DNA of 64,000 nucleotides, taken from positions 5,704,001 to 5,768,000 of the forward strand of contig NZ_RJKL01000001.1 in NCBI RefSeq assembly GCF_003751945.1. The letters run 5' to 3'. Numbering within the stretch: position 1 is the stretch's first letter; the number at the start of each line of letters is the position of its first letter. Both the position numbers and the translations under genes were made by a program. Of this stretch, positions 34,175 to 43,282 are shown in pieces. Below the pieces are notes generated by a model, which had not been told where the DNA came from, searched no databases, and worked only from the letters and a program-made list of their open reading frames with translations. Origin of the DNA: Couchioplanes caeruleus (GTDB lineage Bacteria; Actinomycetota; Actinomycetes; Mycobacteriales; Micromonosporaceae).

Positions 34175-34334
34175 ATCCATCAGCCGTAGCCGACGGCTCC
34201 TTGCCGCGGCATCACGGAAGACGGACAGAACCTGGAGCTCACCGAGATCACGGCGACTTCCGCCGATCCCCTGCCGTTGGGCTGTGCGGGCTGCTGCGTG
34301 GGGTGGTGGGCCATTTGCGGCGGGTATGGCGAAA

Positions 34335-34359
34335 GGCCACCGGGCGAATGCCGGTGGCC
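34335..34359 (-). terminator. Hairpin between convergent genes
   Basis: GGCCACCGG (34335-34343) and CCGGTGGCC (34351-34359) form a perfect 9-bp stem with a 7-nt loop, 13 bp past the end of the minus-strand secreted-protein gene and followed on that strand by TTTC. It probably serves both converging transcripts. Confidence 0.65.
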
Positions 34360-34372
34360 CTTCCCGTTCGTT

Positions 34373-35257
34373 TCAGTTGGCGTCGCCCGGCGAGGTGACG
34401 CGGTAGGTCGTGCCTGCCGCGGTGGCGTCGACGACCGCGCCAGACGCGTCCGCGCCAGCGTCGACCCGCACCGAGGCGTCGAACTCCGAGACCGGGCCGA
34501 CGGTGTGGAACCAGAACTTGGCGGTGCGCTTCTGCCCGGGCGCCAGGGGCCGCTCGACGCAGACGATGTCCTCGACGTGCTGAATCGTCTCCGTGCATCC
34601 CTTCCACGCCATGTAGGAGGCATCACCGCTGCTCGCCGGGAAGGTGACCAGCGGGAACTGCACGGTCTGGCTGCTCAGGTTAGTGATCGTGACGTTCGTG
34701 TACCCGTGCCGGATCCCGTACCGGTCGCGCTCGCCGTAGGTCAGGGGCGTCGCGGTGATCGAGAACGTGCCGGTGAGCCGCTCGAAGCCGACCTTGAAAG
34801 ACAGGGTGCTCGCGGTGCCGGCGACCGGCGTACCGTCGCTGTCGACGGCCTGCTCGATGCGCACCTCGGCGGTGCCCGCCGGGCCGGACGCGCGGGTCTG
34901 CCACGGCAGGGTCATGGTGCGGGACTCGCCCCCGGCCAGCGGGTCGACGATGCACGTGGTCCGCGTCGAGCTGCCGCTCATGTACTCGCAGTCCACGTCC
35001 TGGAGCAGGGTGTCGCGGCCGTTCGCCGGGAAGGTCAGCATCGGGAACTGGATCGTCCCGGTGCCGTTGTTGGTGAGCGTGAGGGTGTTCGTACCGCTCC
35101 GGGTGCCGCTCACGTCAGGCTGCCCGTAGACCAGGCCGGTGGCGGCGCCGCTGAGCGTGGCCGCGGCGCTGTTCGCATCGGCTGCCGACGCACCGGCGAG
35201 CGTGACGCCGATGGCGACGGTCGCGGCGAGCACGCCGCGGCGAATTTTGGTGTTCAC
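34373..35257 (-). CDS. Secreted protein with two homologous beta-domains
   Basis: The 294-residue protein starts at GTG 35257 with a Sec signal peptide (KIRRGVLAATVAIGVTLAGA, cut near DANSA). The mature part is two related domains of about 115 residues: the first has YGQPDVSG, IQFPMLTFPANGRD, two Cys and VDPLAGGESRT; the second YGERDRYG, VQFPLVTFPASSGD, two Cys and ERPLAPGQKRT. Each pair of cysteines could form a disulfide. No enzymatic signature; perhaps a surface or matrix-binding protein. Confidence 0.75.
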   Translation of the reverse strand: MNTKIRRGVLAATVAIGVTLAGASAADANSAAATLSGAATGLVYGQPDVSGTRSGTNTLTLTNNGTGTIQFPMLTFPANGRDTLLQDVDCEYMSGSSTRTTCIVDPLAGGESRTMTLPWQTRASGPAGTAEVRIEQAVDSDGTPVAGTASTLSFKVGFERLTGTFSITATPLTYGERDRYGIRHGYTNVTITNLSSQTVQFPLVTFPASSGDASYMAWKGCTETIQHVEDIVCVERPLAPGQKRTAKFWFHTVGPVSEFDASVRVDAGADASGAVVDATAAGTTYRVTSPGDAN

Positions 35258-35489
35258 AGTGTTCCCCCATGTGTGCCCGTCGTGGACCCGGCGTCCACGG
35301 GCGAGGAGCCTACAGTCTGCCAAGATCCACGGAACATCGACGCGGAGCGTTGTTGACTTGCACACCACCTTGCCGCCACCGCCGTTGCCAGCCGTCCACC
35401 GCAGTCGCCGAATCCCACGGCCGCCGGGCCGAAACGGAAGTGACCCAACCAGCACCGTCAGGTCCGCCGACGTGGCCCGGAGCGTCGTC

Positions 35490-35945
35490 TCAGCAGTCAC
35501 ATGAGATCCCGACGGCGGTGAGGTCGTCCACCGGACGGCGGTGGATGCCGTCGGGCGTGCCGATCGGAAATCCCTCGCGGACCCAGTACTCGTAGCCGCC
35601 GAGCATCTCCTTGACCCGGTATCCGAGCGTGGCGAAGGCGAGGGCGGCCCGGGTGGCGCCGTTGCAGCCCGGGCCCCAGCAGTACGTGATCACGACCGTA
35701 CCGCCGATGGGGACGACCTGTGTGGCGCGCGCCGGGATCTCGGCTGTCGGCAGGTGCACGGCGCCGGGCAGGTGGCCGCGCTGCCAGGCGGCGGCGCCGC
35801 GGGCGTCCACCACGACGAGGCCGTCCACGCGGGCCTCGAGGTCGGCGTGGACGTCGCTGACATCGGTCTCGAAGCGCAGTCGGGCGGCGAAGTGAGCGGC
35901 GGCCTGTTCGGCGGACGCGGGCGGGGTGGCAAGGACATTCGACAT
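35490..35945 (-). CDS. Rhodanese-like domain protein
   Basis: The 151-residue protein is a single rhodanese domain: VVVDARGAAAWQRGHLPGAV, then VITYCWGPGCNGATRAALAF with the catalytic Cys, and YRVKEMLGGYEYWVREGFPI. The tail GISCDC adds two cysteines. Start ATG 35945 follows GAGGATC. It is divergent from a GlxA-type AraC regulator, a pairing recurring in other bacteria (FtrA/rhodanese). It probably transfers sulfane sulfur in response to that regulator. Confidence 0.9.
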   Translation of the reverse strand: MSNVLATPPASAEQAAAHFAARLRFETDVSDVHADLEARVDGLVVVDARGAAAWQRGHLPGAVHLPTAEIPARATQVVPIGGTVVITYCWGPGCNGATRAALAFATLGYRVKEMLGGYEYWVREGFPIGTPDGIHRRPVDDLTAVGISCDC

Positions 35946-36016
35946 GGGAACGATCCTCGGGCGGCGGCTCGACACAGGACAGTGGCGTCGACGCCCCGGT
36001 CCGCTAAGATCCCGCC

Positions 36017-37024
36017 ATGCTTGCGGTCCGTCGACGCGGGCCCGCGGTGTCGGTGCTCGCCTACGAGGGGATGTCGGCCTTCGAGATCGGCATTGTCACC
36101 GAGGTCTTCGGCCTGCCGCGCCCCGAGTTCGACGTCCCGTGGTACGAGCTCACGATCTGCGCCGAGGAGCCGGGTGCGGTGCCGGTCATCGGCGGGGCGA
36201 GCCTGCACACGCCACACGGGTTGGAGGCGTTCGCCACGGCCGACACGGTCATCGTGCCGGGCGTCTCCGACGTGTCCGTCGACCCGTCACCGGCGCTGGT
36301 CGCCGCGCTGCGCCAGGCGCACCACCGGGGCGCCCGAATCATGTCGATCTGCTCGGGTGCCTTCGCTCTCGCCGGTGCGGGGCTCCTCGAGGGACGGCGC
36401 GCCACCACGCACTGGCGCTACGCCGAGCGGTTCCGTCGCCGCTACCCGGACGTCGCGCTGGACCCGGACGTGCTGTACATCGACGACGAGACCGTGTTCA
36501 CGAGCGCAGGCAGCGCCGCCGGGCTCGATCTGTGCCTGCACGTCGTCCGTCGCGACCACGGCGCAGCGATCGCCAACGCGGTCGCCCGGCGCCTGGTGAT
36601 ACCACCCCACCGCGACGGCGGCCAGGCCCAGTTCATCGAGGCGCCGATGACCGCCGACCCGGCCGACGACCGCATCGCTGCGAGCATGGCGTGGGCACTG
36701 GCACACCTGGCCGACGCCATCACCGTCGACACCCTCGCCGACAGGGCGTACATGTCGGCCCGCACCTACCTGCGGCACTTCGCCCGGGCCACCGGCACCA
36801 CTCCGATCAGATGGCTGATCAACCAGCGGATCCAGGCCAGCCTTGCGCTGCTCGAGACCACCACGACCCCGATCGAGAAGATCGCCAGGTCCGTGGGCTT
36901 CGACAGCGCCGTCACCTATCGCCATCACTTCGGCCACACCATGCGGACCGCGCCGTCGGCGTACCGGCGGGCGTTTCGGACCGGCGAACCAGCCGATCGG
37001 CAACCGTTGTCGAGCGCCCTCTGA
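36017..37024 (+). CDS. GlxA/FtrA-type AraC regulator with DJ-1/PfpI domain (leaderless start)
   Basis: The 335-residue protein has a DJ-1/PfpI-like domain (about 10-195) with IMSICSGAFALAGAGLLEGR, where the nucleophile-like Cys is kept, and a C-terminal AraC HTH: VDTLADRAYMSARTYLRHFA and PIEKIARSVGFDSAVTYRHH. TAAGAT (36005-36010) ends 6 nt before ATG 36017. The divergent rhodanese is the obvious target. The ligand is unknown. Confidence 0.92.
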   Translation: MLAVRRRGPAVSVLAYEGMSAFEIGIVTEVFGLPRPEFDVPWYELTICAEEPGAVPVIGGASLHTPHGLEAFATADTVIVPGVSDVSVDPSPALVAALRQAHHRGARIMSICSGAFALAGAGLLEGRRATTHWRYAERFRRRYPDVALDPDVLYIDDETVFTSAGSAAGLDLCLHVVRRDHGAAIANAVARRLVIPPHRDGGQAQFIEAPMTADPADDRIAASMAWALAHLADAITVDTLADRAYMSARTYLRHFARATGTTPIRWLINQRIQASLALLETTTTPIEKIARSVGFDSAVTYRHHFGHTMRTAPSAYRRAFRTGEPADRQPLSSAL

Positions 37025-37118
37025 CGCCCGGCCCGTCCGGCGACTTGTCGAACGTGACCGCAGTCTCCAGCGTCGGGCAGCGAGGCGAGCCGCACCTCGC
37101 GACAAGCCCCGGAACAGC

Positions 37119-37152
37119 GAAGCGTCCGACGGCATCTGTCGTCGGACGCTTC
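37119..37152 (-). terminator. Strong hairpin at the left 48-bp repeat
   Basis: Thirteen perfectly paired bases (GAAGCGTCCGACG, 37119-37131, with its complement 37140-37152) around an 8-nt loop. On the minus strand it follows the repeat's TAA by 5 nt. Confidence 0.6.
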
Positions 37153-37157
37153 AACGA

Positions 37158-37205
37158 TTACCGTCGCCTGATGCGCGACGGAGCCATGGGATAGCTGGCT
37201 TCGAT
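37158..37205 (-). repeat. 48-bp coding-like repeat, left copy
   Basis: On the minus strand it encodes IEASYPMAPSRIRRR then TAA and is 40/48 identical to 44070-44117. Several differences are synonymous, as if the peptide were once selected. A strong hairpin follows both copies. Confidence 0.75.
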
Positions 37206-37840
37206 CGAACCCCCGACCCCGCGACCATAACCAAGGTCATCGGCAACTTGAAGACTTGGCCTCAGGTGTTCCACCAGGTCACCGGGACTGCAACCGCCGA
37301 CGATGACAGAAGCCGACCGCACCCCACCGCGCATCCGCTCCCCGCTTCGCTCCACTTCTGCTCCCATGCGGGGACGCCGTGCCAGCGGCTAGATGCCGGG
37401 CCAGCGGCTAGATGCCGGGCCAGGGCCAGGGCCAGGGCCAGGGCCAGGGCCAGGGCCAGGGCCAGGGCTAGAGGTCAACCTCTACCGCTCCGCGCGGGGC
37501 AGCGTCCGCGTGACCCTGGAGCAAGGCCAGCGCCCCACTGCGCCGAGGCAGCGAGAAAGTACATGTCCGAAGGACACGAACCGGTACGGCTACGACCTGG
37601 TGTGCTACCAGCCAGCCCACGTGCCGGTCGTCATCCTCTGCGGCGAGCACGGGCGCTTCACGCAAAGGCCGCGAGCGCACGCCGCCGAAGCGGACCGTCA
37701 CCGGGTTGCGAGACGTCGCTTATCTCGGCTACCGCAGCCCCGCCGCCTACGAAGCCGGCATCAACGACAGGCCGCTCCCGTCCTCAAAGTAGCCTGAAGA
37801 CCAACACATCGACCGTGTCCGTGGAAACGAGTCAGCCCAG
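37206..37840. other. Remnant-rich region without an intact gene
   Basis: The plus strand near 37560-37680 reads CPKDTNRYGYDLVCYQPAHV and CGEHGRFTQRP, like the zinc-motif repeats associated with HNH-type endonucleases. In another frame, 37691-37791, it reads DVAYLGYRSPAAYEAGIN and ends in TAG, like the tail of an IS3-type transposase. Both lack starts and are probably decayed mobile DNA. A CCAGGG microsatellite lies at 37420-37467. Confidence 0.4.
37420..37467. repeat. (CCAGGG)8 microsatellite with flanking 20-bp direct repeat
   Basis: Eight exact copies of the hexamer CCAGGG, preceded by two copies of an approximately 20-bp unit containing GCGGCTAGATGCCGGG (37384-37418). Confidence 0.9.
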
Positions 37841-39451
37841 TCAGCCCAGGCGGAACGTCGAGACCAGTTGCTTCAGTTCGCTCGACATGCGGGCCAGACC
37901 CCCGGCGGCCTCTTCGTTGTCGACGGCGCACTGGGTGGTGCGCTGGGCCGCCGCGGCCACCGCGGAGATGTTGTCGGCGATCTCGGTGGTACCGGAGGCG
38001 GCATCCGTGACGCTGCGGTTCATCTCGTTGGTCGTGGCGCTCTGCTCCTCGACGGCGGAGGCCACCACGGTCTGGTACTCGTTGATCCGACCGATGACAG
38101 TGCCGATCGCCGTGATCGCCGCAGCGGCGTTGGTGGTGTCCTCCTGGATCGCCAACACTCGCCGGGAGATGTCCTCGGTGGCGCGGGCGGTCTCCTGGGC
38201 CAGGTCCTTCACCTCGCCAGCGACGACCGCGAAGCCCTTGCCGGCGTCACCGGCCCGGGCCGCCTCGATGGTGGCGTTGAGGGCCAGCAGGTTGGTCTGT
38301 TCGGCGATCGCGGTGATCACCTTGACCACGTTGCCGATCTCTGCCGACGACTCGCCGAGCTTGGCCATCAGCTCGCTGGTCGACCGGGCCGCCTGGACCG
38401 CCTCGGCCGCGACCTCGGCGCCCTGCTGGGTGTTGCGTGAGATCTCCTCGATCGAGGCGCCCATCTCGGTGGCGCCGGCTGCGACCGTGTTGACGTTGCG
38501 GGAGACCTGTTCGGCGGTCTGGGTCACGACGTCGGCCTGGCGCGACGCCTCACCGGCCTGCGCGGTGATCTCGTTGCCGGTAGCGGTGAGCCGGTCGGCG
38601 TTCTGAGCGAGGCCGTCGGCGTTGGTGGTCAGTGTGCGCAGCGCGCCGCTCATCCGGTCCATCGCGGTGTTGAGGCCGGCGGCCATCTCACCGATCTCGT
38701 CGCCGGAGCGGACCTCGGCCCGACGGGTGAGATCGCCCTCGGCCAGCGCGGCGACAACGGCGCGGACCTGGCGCAGCGGCCGAATGATGCCGGCGGCGAC
38801 CCGCACGGCGAGGCCGAGTGCGACCAGCAGGCCGGCGGCGATGGTCAGGGCCAGGGTGAGCACGCCCTGCTCGTAGGTGTTGGTCGCCTCGTCGGCCAAC
38901 TTGTCGGCCGCGACGCTCTCGTGCTCCGACAGGGTCGCCAGCGTCGTGTCGAGCGTCTCCAGCAGCACCATGATCTCGGCGAGCGCGCCCTGGGCCGCGG
39001 GGCTGCCCGGGGCGTGCTTCTGCCGTGTCTCGACGGAGAGCGTCATGAACCGCTGCATCGCCGTGCCGAACCCGTCCACGGATCGGCGCCAGTTTGCGTC
39101 GTCGCGGTCGAGCGCCTGGTAGGCCTGGAAGCTGTCGGCGAGCGACTTCATCGCGACGGGGTACGCGTCGGCCAGATGCTTCAGCTTCTGCGGGTCGCGT
39201 TCCAGCCGGGATGCGGAGCCGAGGGTCACGACCCGCGACAGCGCCTGACGCAGTGTGGCGGCCCGGGACAGGCCGGCGACGCTCTGTGAATTGATCTCGT
39301 TGACCTTGGTGCGCAGATCGCTCATCTGTTCCATGCCGGACACGCCGGCCACGACGGTGCTGAGCAGGGCGATCACGACCACCAAGATGATCTTCGGACG
39401 CACTCGCAAGGAGCCGAGTGGCCCCCGACCCGTCACCACGGCCACGATCAC
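37841..39451 (-). CDS. Methyl-accepting chemotaxis protein
   Basis: The 536-residue receptor has a first membrane helix ([20 protein letters not shown]), a helical extracellular sensor of the 4HB type (about 40-185), a second helix ([19 protein letters not shown]), a HAMP domain ([19 protein letters not shown]) and a signalling domain with the hairpin tip [20 protein letters not shown] and [15 protein letters not shown]. It senses an unknown small ligand and acts on CheA. Its presence implies a motile life stage. Confidence 0.94.
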   Translation of the reverse strand: MIVAVVTGRGPLGSLRVRPKIILVVVIALLSTVVAGVSGMEQMSDLRTKVNEINSQSVAGLSRAATLRQALSRVVTLGSASRLERDPQKLKHLADAYPVAMKSLADSFQAYQALDRDDANWRRSVDGFGTAMQRFMTLSVETRQKHAPGSPAAQGALAEIMVLLETLDTTLATLSEHESVAADKLADEATNTYEQGVLTLALTIAAGLLVALGLAVRVAAGIIRPLRQVRAVVAALAEGDLTRRAEVRSGDEIGEMAAGLNTAMDRMSGALRTLTTNADGLAQNADRLTATGNEITAQAGEASRQADVVTQTAEQVSRNVNTVAAGATEMGASIEEISRNTQQGAEVAAEAVQAARSTSELMAKLGESSAEIGNVVKVITAIAEQTNLLALNATIEAARAGDAGKGFAVVAGEVKDLAQETARATEDISRRVLAIQEDTTNAAAAITAIGTVIGRINEYQTVVASAVEEQSATTNEMNRSVTDAASGTTEIADNISAVAAAAQRTTQCAVDNEEAAGGLARMSSELKQLVSTFRLG

Positions 39452-39567
39452 ACCTCATTCGGAAGGGCTACAGTGAGCTAATCGGCTTTCCGGGAGCAGA
39501 CCTGAAGGTAATGAGCCTTTCCCACCTAATGGTGATCGTCGGACGGCGATGCGGGTGCGGCCGTGGC

Positions 39568-39648
39568 CTACTGTGTCGGCACCGCCGGCTGGTGGAGCTC
39601 GTACCCGCCGGTGCCGCCCAGCTTGGAGCGCTGCTTGGCCCGGTACAT
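39568..39648 (-). pseudogene. C-terminal tail of a GGDEF (diguanylate cyclase) gene
   Basis: The minus strand encodes AMYRAKQRSKLGGTGGYELH and a stop, closely matching the last helix and strand of GGDEF domains. The upstream body is absent. It sits just upstream of the chemoreceptor promoter. Confidence 0.55.
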
Positions 39649-40200
39649 GGCGCACGTTCCCGCTGATTGCCGCCCTGAGTGTCGGCGCCAAGTGTCGCCC
39701 GTAGCCATCCCGGCTCACGGAGCGGACCGACGGGGCGACCTTCGCGCGAGCGCCCACCGAACGGGGCGCCCGGACAAAGGCGACTGTCATCTAAGTTCGC
39801 CCGGCGCCCCAGTTGTGGCGCGGCGGCGCAGGCAGAGGGAGGGTGGCGGCCACGACCAGCACGCGGCTAGAAGTGTCGCAGTTGTTTGTGGTGCCCCCGG
39901 CTGGAGACTCACCTGCGCACTCGGGCCTGTGACCTCGGCCTTCTGAGCTGCATCTTCATGCCGCTCTGGTGGGTGAAGCACCGTCGATCGGTTGCGCAGG
40001 TTGGTGCCTTGTCGCGCTCCGATCCCGACGTTCGGCAGAGTGCGGCGCGCTGGCGGCGCCTCTGGGGCCGTGGCCGGAGACGACCGCGCGGACCAGCAGT
40101 CGATCAACTGCTGGAAGTGGAGCCGGACAGCTGTTGTTCTGCGCGGCGGCGTCGTCCCTTCGTGGCACCACGCCGGCGGCCGGGTGCGCCGGCCGTCGAC
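39649..40200. other. Non-coding or degraded stretch
   Basis: About 550 bp with no convincing gene on either strand; all frames are short and codon bias is poor. GC is slightly lower than in neighbouring genes. Confidence 0.5.
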
Positions 40201-40800
40201 TCAGGATGTGCGGGAGCGTGAGCGGGCGACCTTCCACTTCCCGTCTTGCTGGACGTACTCCATGGTGGATTCGAGGTTCCAGGTGCCCTTGGAGCCGCCG
40301 ATCGTCACGGTGACGGCGGCTCGGCCGACGAGGGTGGCGGTGTTGCCGTCCACGCTGATGGAGACGTTCTTCTCCTCGATGTCGTGGTAGGTGAAGTCGC
40401 CGGAGCGGATCTGTGCCAGCCATTCGGCCTTGGGCTGCTGGTAGCCGGTGATGTGGGTGGCGGTGAACTGATCGGTGAGGAGGTCGTCCAGCACGTCCGT
40501 GCGTCCTTCGATCATGGCGCGGTGCTGGCTGCGGTAGTTGGCGAGGATGGCGGATCTCGCCTGGTCGTCGCCTGACGTGGTCGGCATGGTCGCTTCTCTC
40601 CTGTCGGTGGATGCGGGAGCAGGCGACGACGACCGCGCATCCCGGCCCGAGGGTGTGTCGGCCACCTTCACCGCCACGATCACGGCGGCCACGATGCCGA
40701 GCGCGGCGACGGCGATGCCTAAGCGGCTGCGTCCTGGTCTGGGGCTTGTCGGCGTGGTCGAGGTGAGTGGTGGTGGGCCGTCGGCGTTGGTGGGGCTCAC
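40201..40800 (-). CDS. Membrane-anchored NTF2-like (SnoaL/DUF4440) protein
   Basis: The 199-residue protein has a Pro-rich cytoplasmic start, one membrane helix (LGIAVAALGIVAAVIVAVKV), then an NTF2-like domain: AILANYRSQHRAMIEGRTDV, LLTDQFTATHITG and MEYVQQDGKWKVARSRS. GTG 40800 overlaps the SDR stop by 4 nt, so it is cotranslated. Function unknown. Confidence 0.8.
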   Translation of the reverse strand: MSPTNADGPPPLTSTTPTSPRPGRSRLGIAVAALGIVAAVIVAVKVADTPSGRDARSSSPAPASTDRREATMPTTSGDDQARSAILANYRSQHRAMIEGRTDVLDDLLTDQFTATHITGYQQPKAEWLAQIRSGDFTYHDIEEKNVSISVDGNTATLVGRAAVTVTIGGSKGTWNLESTMEYVQQDGKWKVARSRSRTS

Positions 40801-41630
40801 TGGCTGAGTCCGAGGCGCCCGGCGTTCATGGCGGCGATGACGCCGCCGTCGATGAGCAGGTCGCTGCCGGTGACGAAGCCGGCCTCCAGGAGGTAGGCGG
40901 CGGCGGTGGCGACCTCGTCGGTGGTGCCGACCCGGCCGGCTGCGGAGTTTTTGATCATGGCTTGGTAGCCGGCGGCGCCGGGACCGGACATCTCCTCTTT
41001 GGCGAGGGGGGTGAGGATGATGCCGGGGCTGATCGAGTTGACCCGGGCGCCGCGTTCGCCCCAGGTGACGGCGGTGGCCTGCACGCGCAGGTGGTTGGCC
41101 CGCTTGGACAGCGCGTACGCGGCGCCGGAGTCGGTGACGGCGTCCGGGCTGAGGAACGGCAGGGCTAGCAGCTCGTCGGTCGGCGTGTACGCGAGGGCGT
41201 GTTCCTGCTCGGCGGTGAGCGGTGCCAGGGCGCGCATGTGCCCTGCCATGCTGGACACGACGAGCGCGCTGCCGCCTGGGGCGACGACGTGGCGGAACTC
41301 GTCGAGGACGATGGCGACGCCGACGAGGTCGACGGCCAGGATCGCCTCCGGCGACGCCTGCACCGGGGAGAGTCCGGCGGTGTGCACGACGTTGACGACG
41401 TCGCCGAGCTGTGCGGCGGCCTGCGCGAGCGTGCGCACCGAGTCGCGGGAGGCGACGTCGACGGGGTGGGTCGCCACGGTGTGACCGGCCGCTTCGAGAG
41501 CCTCGGCGGCGGCGGCGAGCGTGGTCGGATTGAGGTCGGCGAGCAGGACGGTGTGGCCGGAGCCCTGGCGGCGGGCGATGGCCTGGCCAATGCCGCCGGC
41601 ACCGATCACTACGACGATCTTCGTGTTCAT
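40797..41630 (-). CDS. SDR-family oxidoreductase
   Basis: The 277-residue protein has VVVIGAGGIGQAIARR as cofactor site (GxGxxG variant), VVHTAGLS, VVSSMAGHM with catalytic Ser, a 29-residue insert, YALSKRAN with Tyr/Lys, and SPGIILTPL. The insert between Ser and Tyr is larger than in FabG. It follows the DHA2 transporter by 66 bp and probably belongs to the same TetR-controlled operon. Confidence 0.87.
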   Translation of the reverse strand: MNTKIVVVIGAGGIGQAIARRQGSGHTVLLADLNPTTLAAAAEALEAAGHTVATHPVDVASRDSVRTLAQAAAQLGDVVNVVHTAGLSPVQASPEAILAVDLVGVAIVLDEFRHVVAPGGSALVVSSMAGHMRALAPLTAEQEHALAYTPTDELLALPFLSPDAVTDSGAAYALSKRANHLRVQATAVTWGERGARVNSISPGIILTPLAKEEMSGPGAAGYQAMIKNSAAGRVGTTDEVATAAAYLLEAGFVTGSDLLIDGGVIAAMNAGRLGLSQ

Positions 41631-41696
41631 TGCTTCAACCTTTGCCTAGTCGAGAGGGTTCCGAGGATTAACCGGGCAGGTCGCCCCGGTGGTGCG

Positions 41697-43178
41697 TCAG
41701 TGCGTCAGGGCCGGCTCGGCAGGTGCGGCGCTGTCCGTTTCGCCGACCGGGCCGTGCGGCTGCGCGCCGTGCAGGAGGGCGGCGCTGACGGCTGCGCCGA
41801 GGGTGAGCAGCGCGGCCGATACCCAGAACGCGGTGGTGTAGCCGTGGACGCTCGCCTCCGTCAGGAGCTGCGGCGTCTGGGCGGTGCCGGTCAGGGCGTC
41901 GGCGGTGGCGCTGACGGCCAGGGTGCTCAGCAGTGCGGTGCCGAGCGAGCCGCCGACCTGCTGCATGGCGTTGACCGCGGCGCCGGCGGCGCCGGCGTGG
42001 GTCGGCTCGACGCCGGCGGTCGCGGTGCCCATCGCCAGGCCGGTGACGCAGCCGAGCCCGAAGGACATCAGCACCAGGCCGGGCAGCACGCTGAGCGGGT
42101 AGGTCGACTGGGTGTCGAGCTGGGCGAGCAGGACCATGCCGAGGGCGGCGAGCGCCATGCCGCCGGGGATGACCAGGCGGGCGCCGAAGCGGCGTGCCAG
42201 CCGGGTGGCGCCCTGGGTGGCGCCGAGCGCGGTGGCGATCGGCGAGGGCAGGAACGCCAGGCCGGTCATGACGGGGGACAGGCCGAGGTTCTGCTGCAGG
42301 TAGTAGGTCAGGAACAGGAACACCGACAGCAGGGCGGCGGTGTTGACCGCCAAGGCGAGGAACGCGCCGCCGCGAGCCCGGTCCAGCACGATGCGCAGCG
42401 GCAGCAGCGGGTGAGCCGCGCGGCGCTGCACCCCGACGAACGCGGCCAGCAGCACCACGCCGAGGGCGATGAAGCCCAGGGTGGAGGTTGCGCCCCACCC
42501 GTCGGCCTCGGCCTGCGCGAAGCCGTAGACCAGCGCCACCAGGCCCAGCGTCGCGGTCAGCGTGCCCGGCAGGTCCAGGGCGACCCTGGCGGTGCGCGCC
42601 TGGTCGGACAGCAGCGGCACCGCACCGGCGGCGGCCACCAGGGCGATCGGGATGTTGATGTACATGCACCACCGCCAGGAGAGGTACTCGGTCAGCGCCC
42701 CGCCGAGCAGCAGCCCGACGGCACCGCCACCGACGCCGATGGCGCCGAAGATCCCGAACGCCTTGCCGCGCTCGGTGGGGTCGGTAAAGGTCGTGGTCAG
42801 CAGCGACAACGCCGCCGGCGCCAGCAGCGCACCGAAGACGCCCTGCAGCGCCCGCGCGGCGATCAGGAGCCCGAGGGACTGCGCCGCGCCGCCCAGCGCG
42901 GAGGCGAGCGCGAAGCCGACCAGCCCGACGATGAAGATCCGCTTGCGGCCCAGCAGGTCACCGATGCGCCCGGCGAGCAGCAGCAGACCGCCGAACGCGA
43001 GGGTGTAGGCCGTGACCAGCCACTGCCGGTCGGCGTCGGAGAAGCCCAGCGCCTCCTGCGCCGACGGCAGCGCGATGTTCACGACCGTGACGTCGAGAAC
43101 CACCATGAGCTGAGCCAGGCCGAGAACGGCCAGGATCAGCCAGCGGTGGTCCCGGCCGGTGTGTGATGTCGAGGTCAT
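41697..43178 (-). CDS. MFS transporter, DHA2 (EmrB/QacA) family, 14 helices
   Basis: The 493-residue protein has the DHA2 motif C region and starts DHRWLILAVLGLAQLMVVLD (the LDxTVVNIALP motif follows), then GRIGDLLGRKRIFIVG. It should export hydrophobic compounds by proton antiport. Divergent TetR and twin operators in the gap show typical drug-efflux control. Start ATG 43178 follows GAGGA. Confidence 0.93.
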   Translation of the reverse strand: MTSTSHTGRDHRWLILAVLGLAQLMVVLDVTVVNIALPSAQEALGFSDADRQWLVTAYTLAFGGLLLLAGRIGDLLGRKRIFIVGLVGFALASALGGAAQSLGLLIAARALQGVFGALLAPAALSLLTTTFTDPTERGKAFGIFGAIGVGGGAVGLLLGGALTEYLSWRWCMYINIPIALVAAAGAVPLLSDQARTARVALDLPGTLTATLGLVALVYGFAQAEADGWGATSTLGFIALGVVLLAAFVGVQRRAAHPLLPLRIVLDRARGGAFLALAVNTAALLSVFLFLTYYLQQNLGLSPVMTGLAFLPSPIATALGATQGATRLARRFGARLVIPGGMALAALGMVLLAQLDTQSTYPLSVLPGLVLMSFGLGCVTGLAMGTATAGVEPTHAGAAGAAVNAMQQVGGSLGTALLSTLAVSATADALTGTAQTPQLLTEASVHGYTTAFWVSAALLTLGAAVSAALLHGAQPHGPVGETDSAAPAEPALTH

Positions 43179-43200
43179 GCGGAGGTGTCCTCACCACTAG

Positions 43201-43223
43201 AAGCGGATGCCTGATATCCGCTT
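43201..43223. promoter_or_regulatory. TetR operator copy 1
   Basis: AAGCGGAT-N7-ATCCGCTT, a perfect 8-7-8 inverted repeat 22 bp upstream of the DHA2 start. An identical site lies 43 bp away. Confidence 0.75.
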
Positions 43224-43243
43224 ACTCGTAGACCGTAACACGC

Positions 43244-43266
43244 AAGCGGATACGCCTAATCCGCTT
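43244..43266. promoter_or_regulatory. TetR operator copy 2
   Basis: Same arms and spacing as the first (AAGCGGAT-N7-ATCCGCTT), just before the -10 TAGGCT (43271-43276) of tetR. Confidence 0.75.
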
Positions 43267-43282
43267 TTGCTAGGCTGGTCGG

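Noticed and set aside
34211..34332. Cys-rich reading frame resembling a RiPP precursor (leader-like LELTEI followed by GCAGCC)
   Set aside because: No usable start codon after the in-frame TAG at 34187, no maturation enzyme nearby, and the frame runs on through the terminator hairpin.
39890..39901. Short match to the 3' end of tRNA-Arg, considered as an attachment-site copy
   Set aside because: Only about 11 bp of C/G-rich identity, easily chance in this genome.
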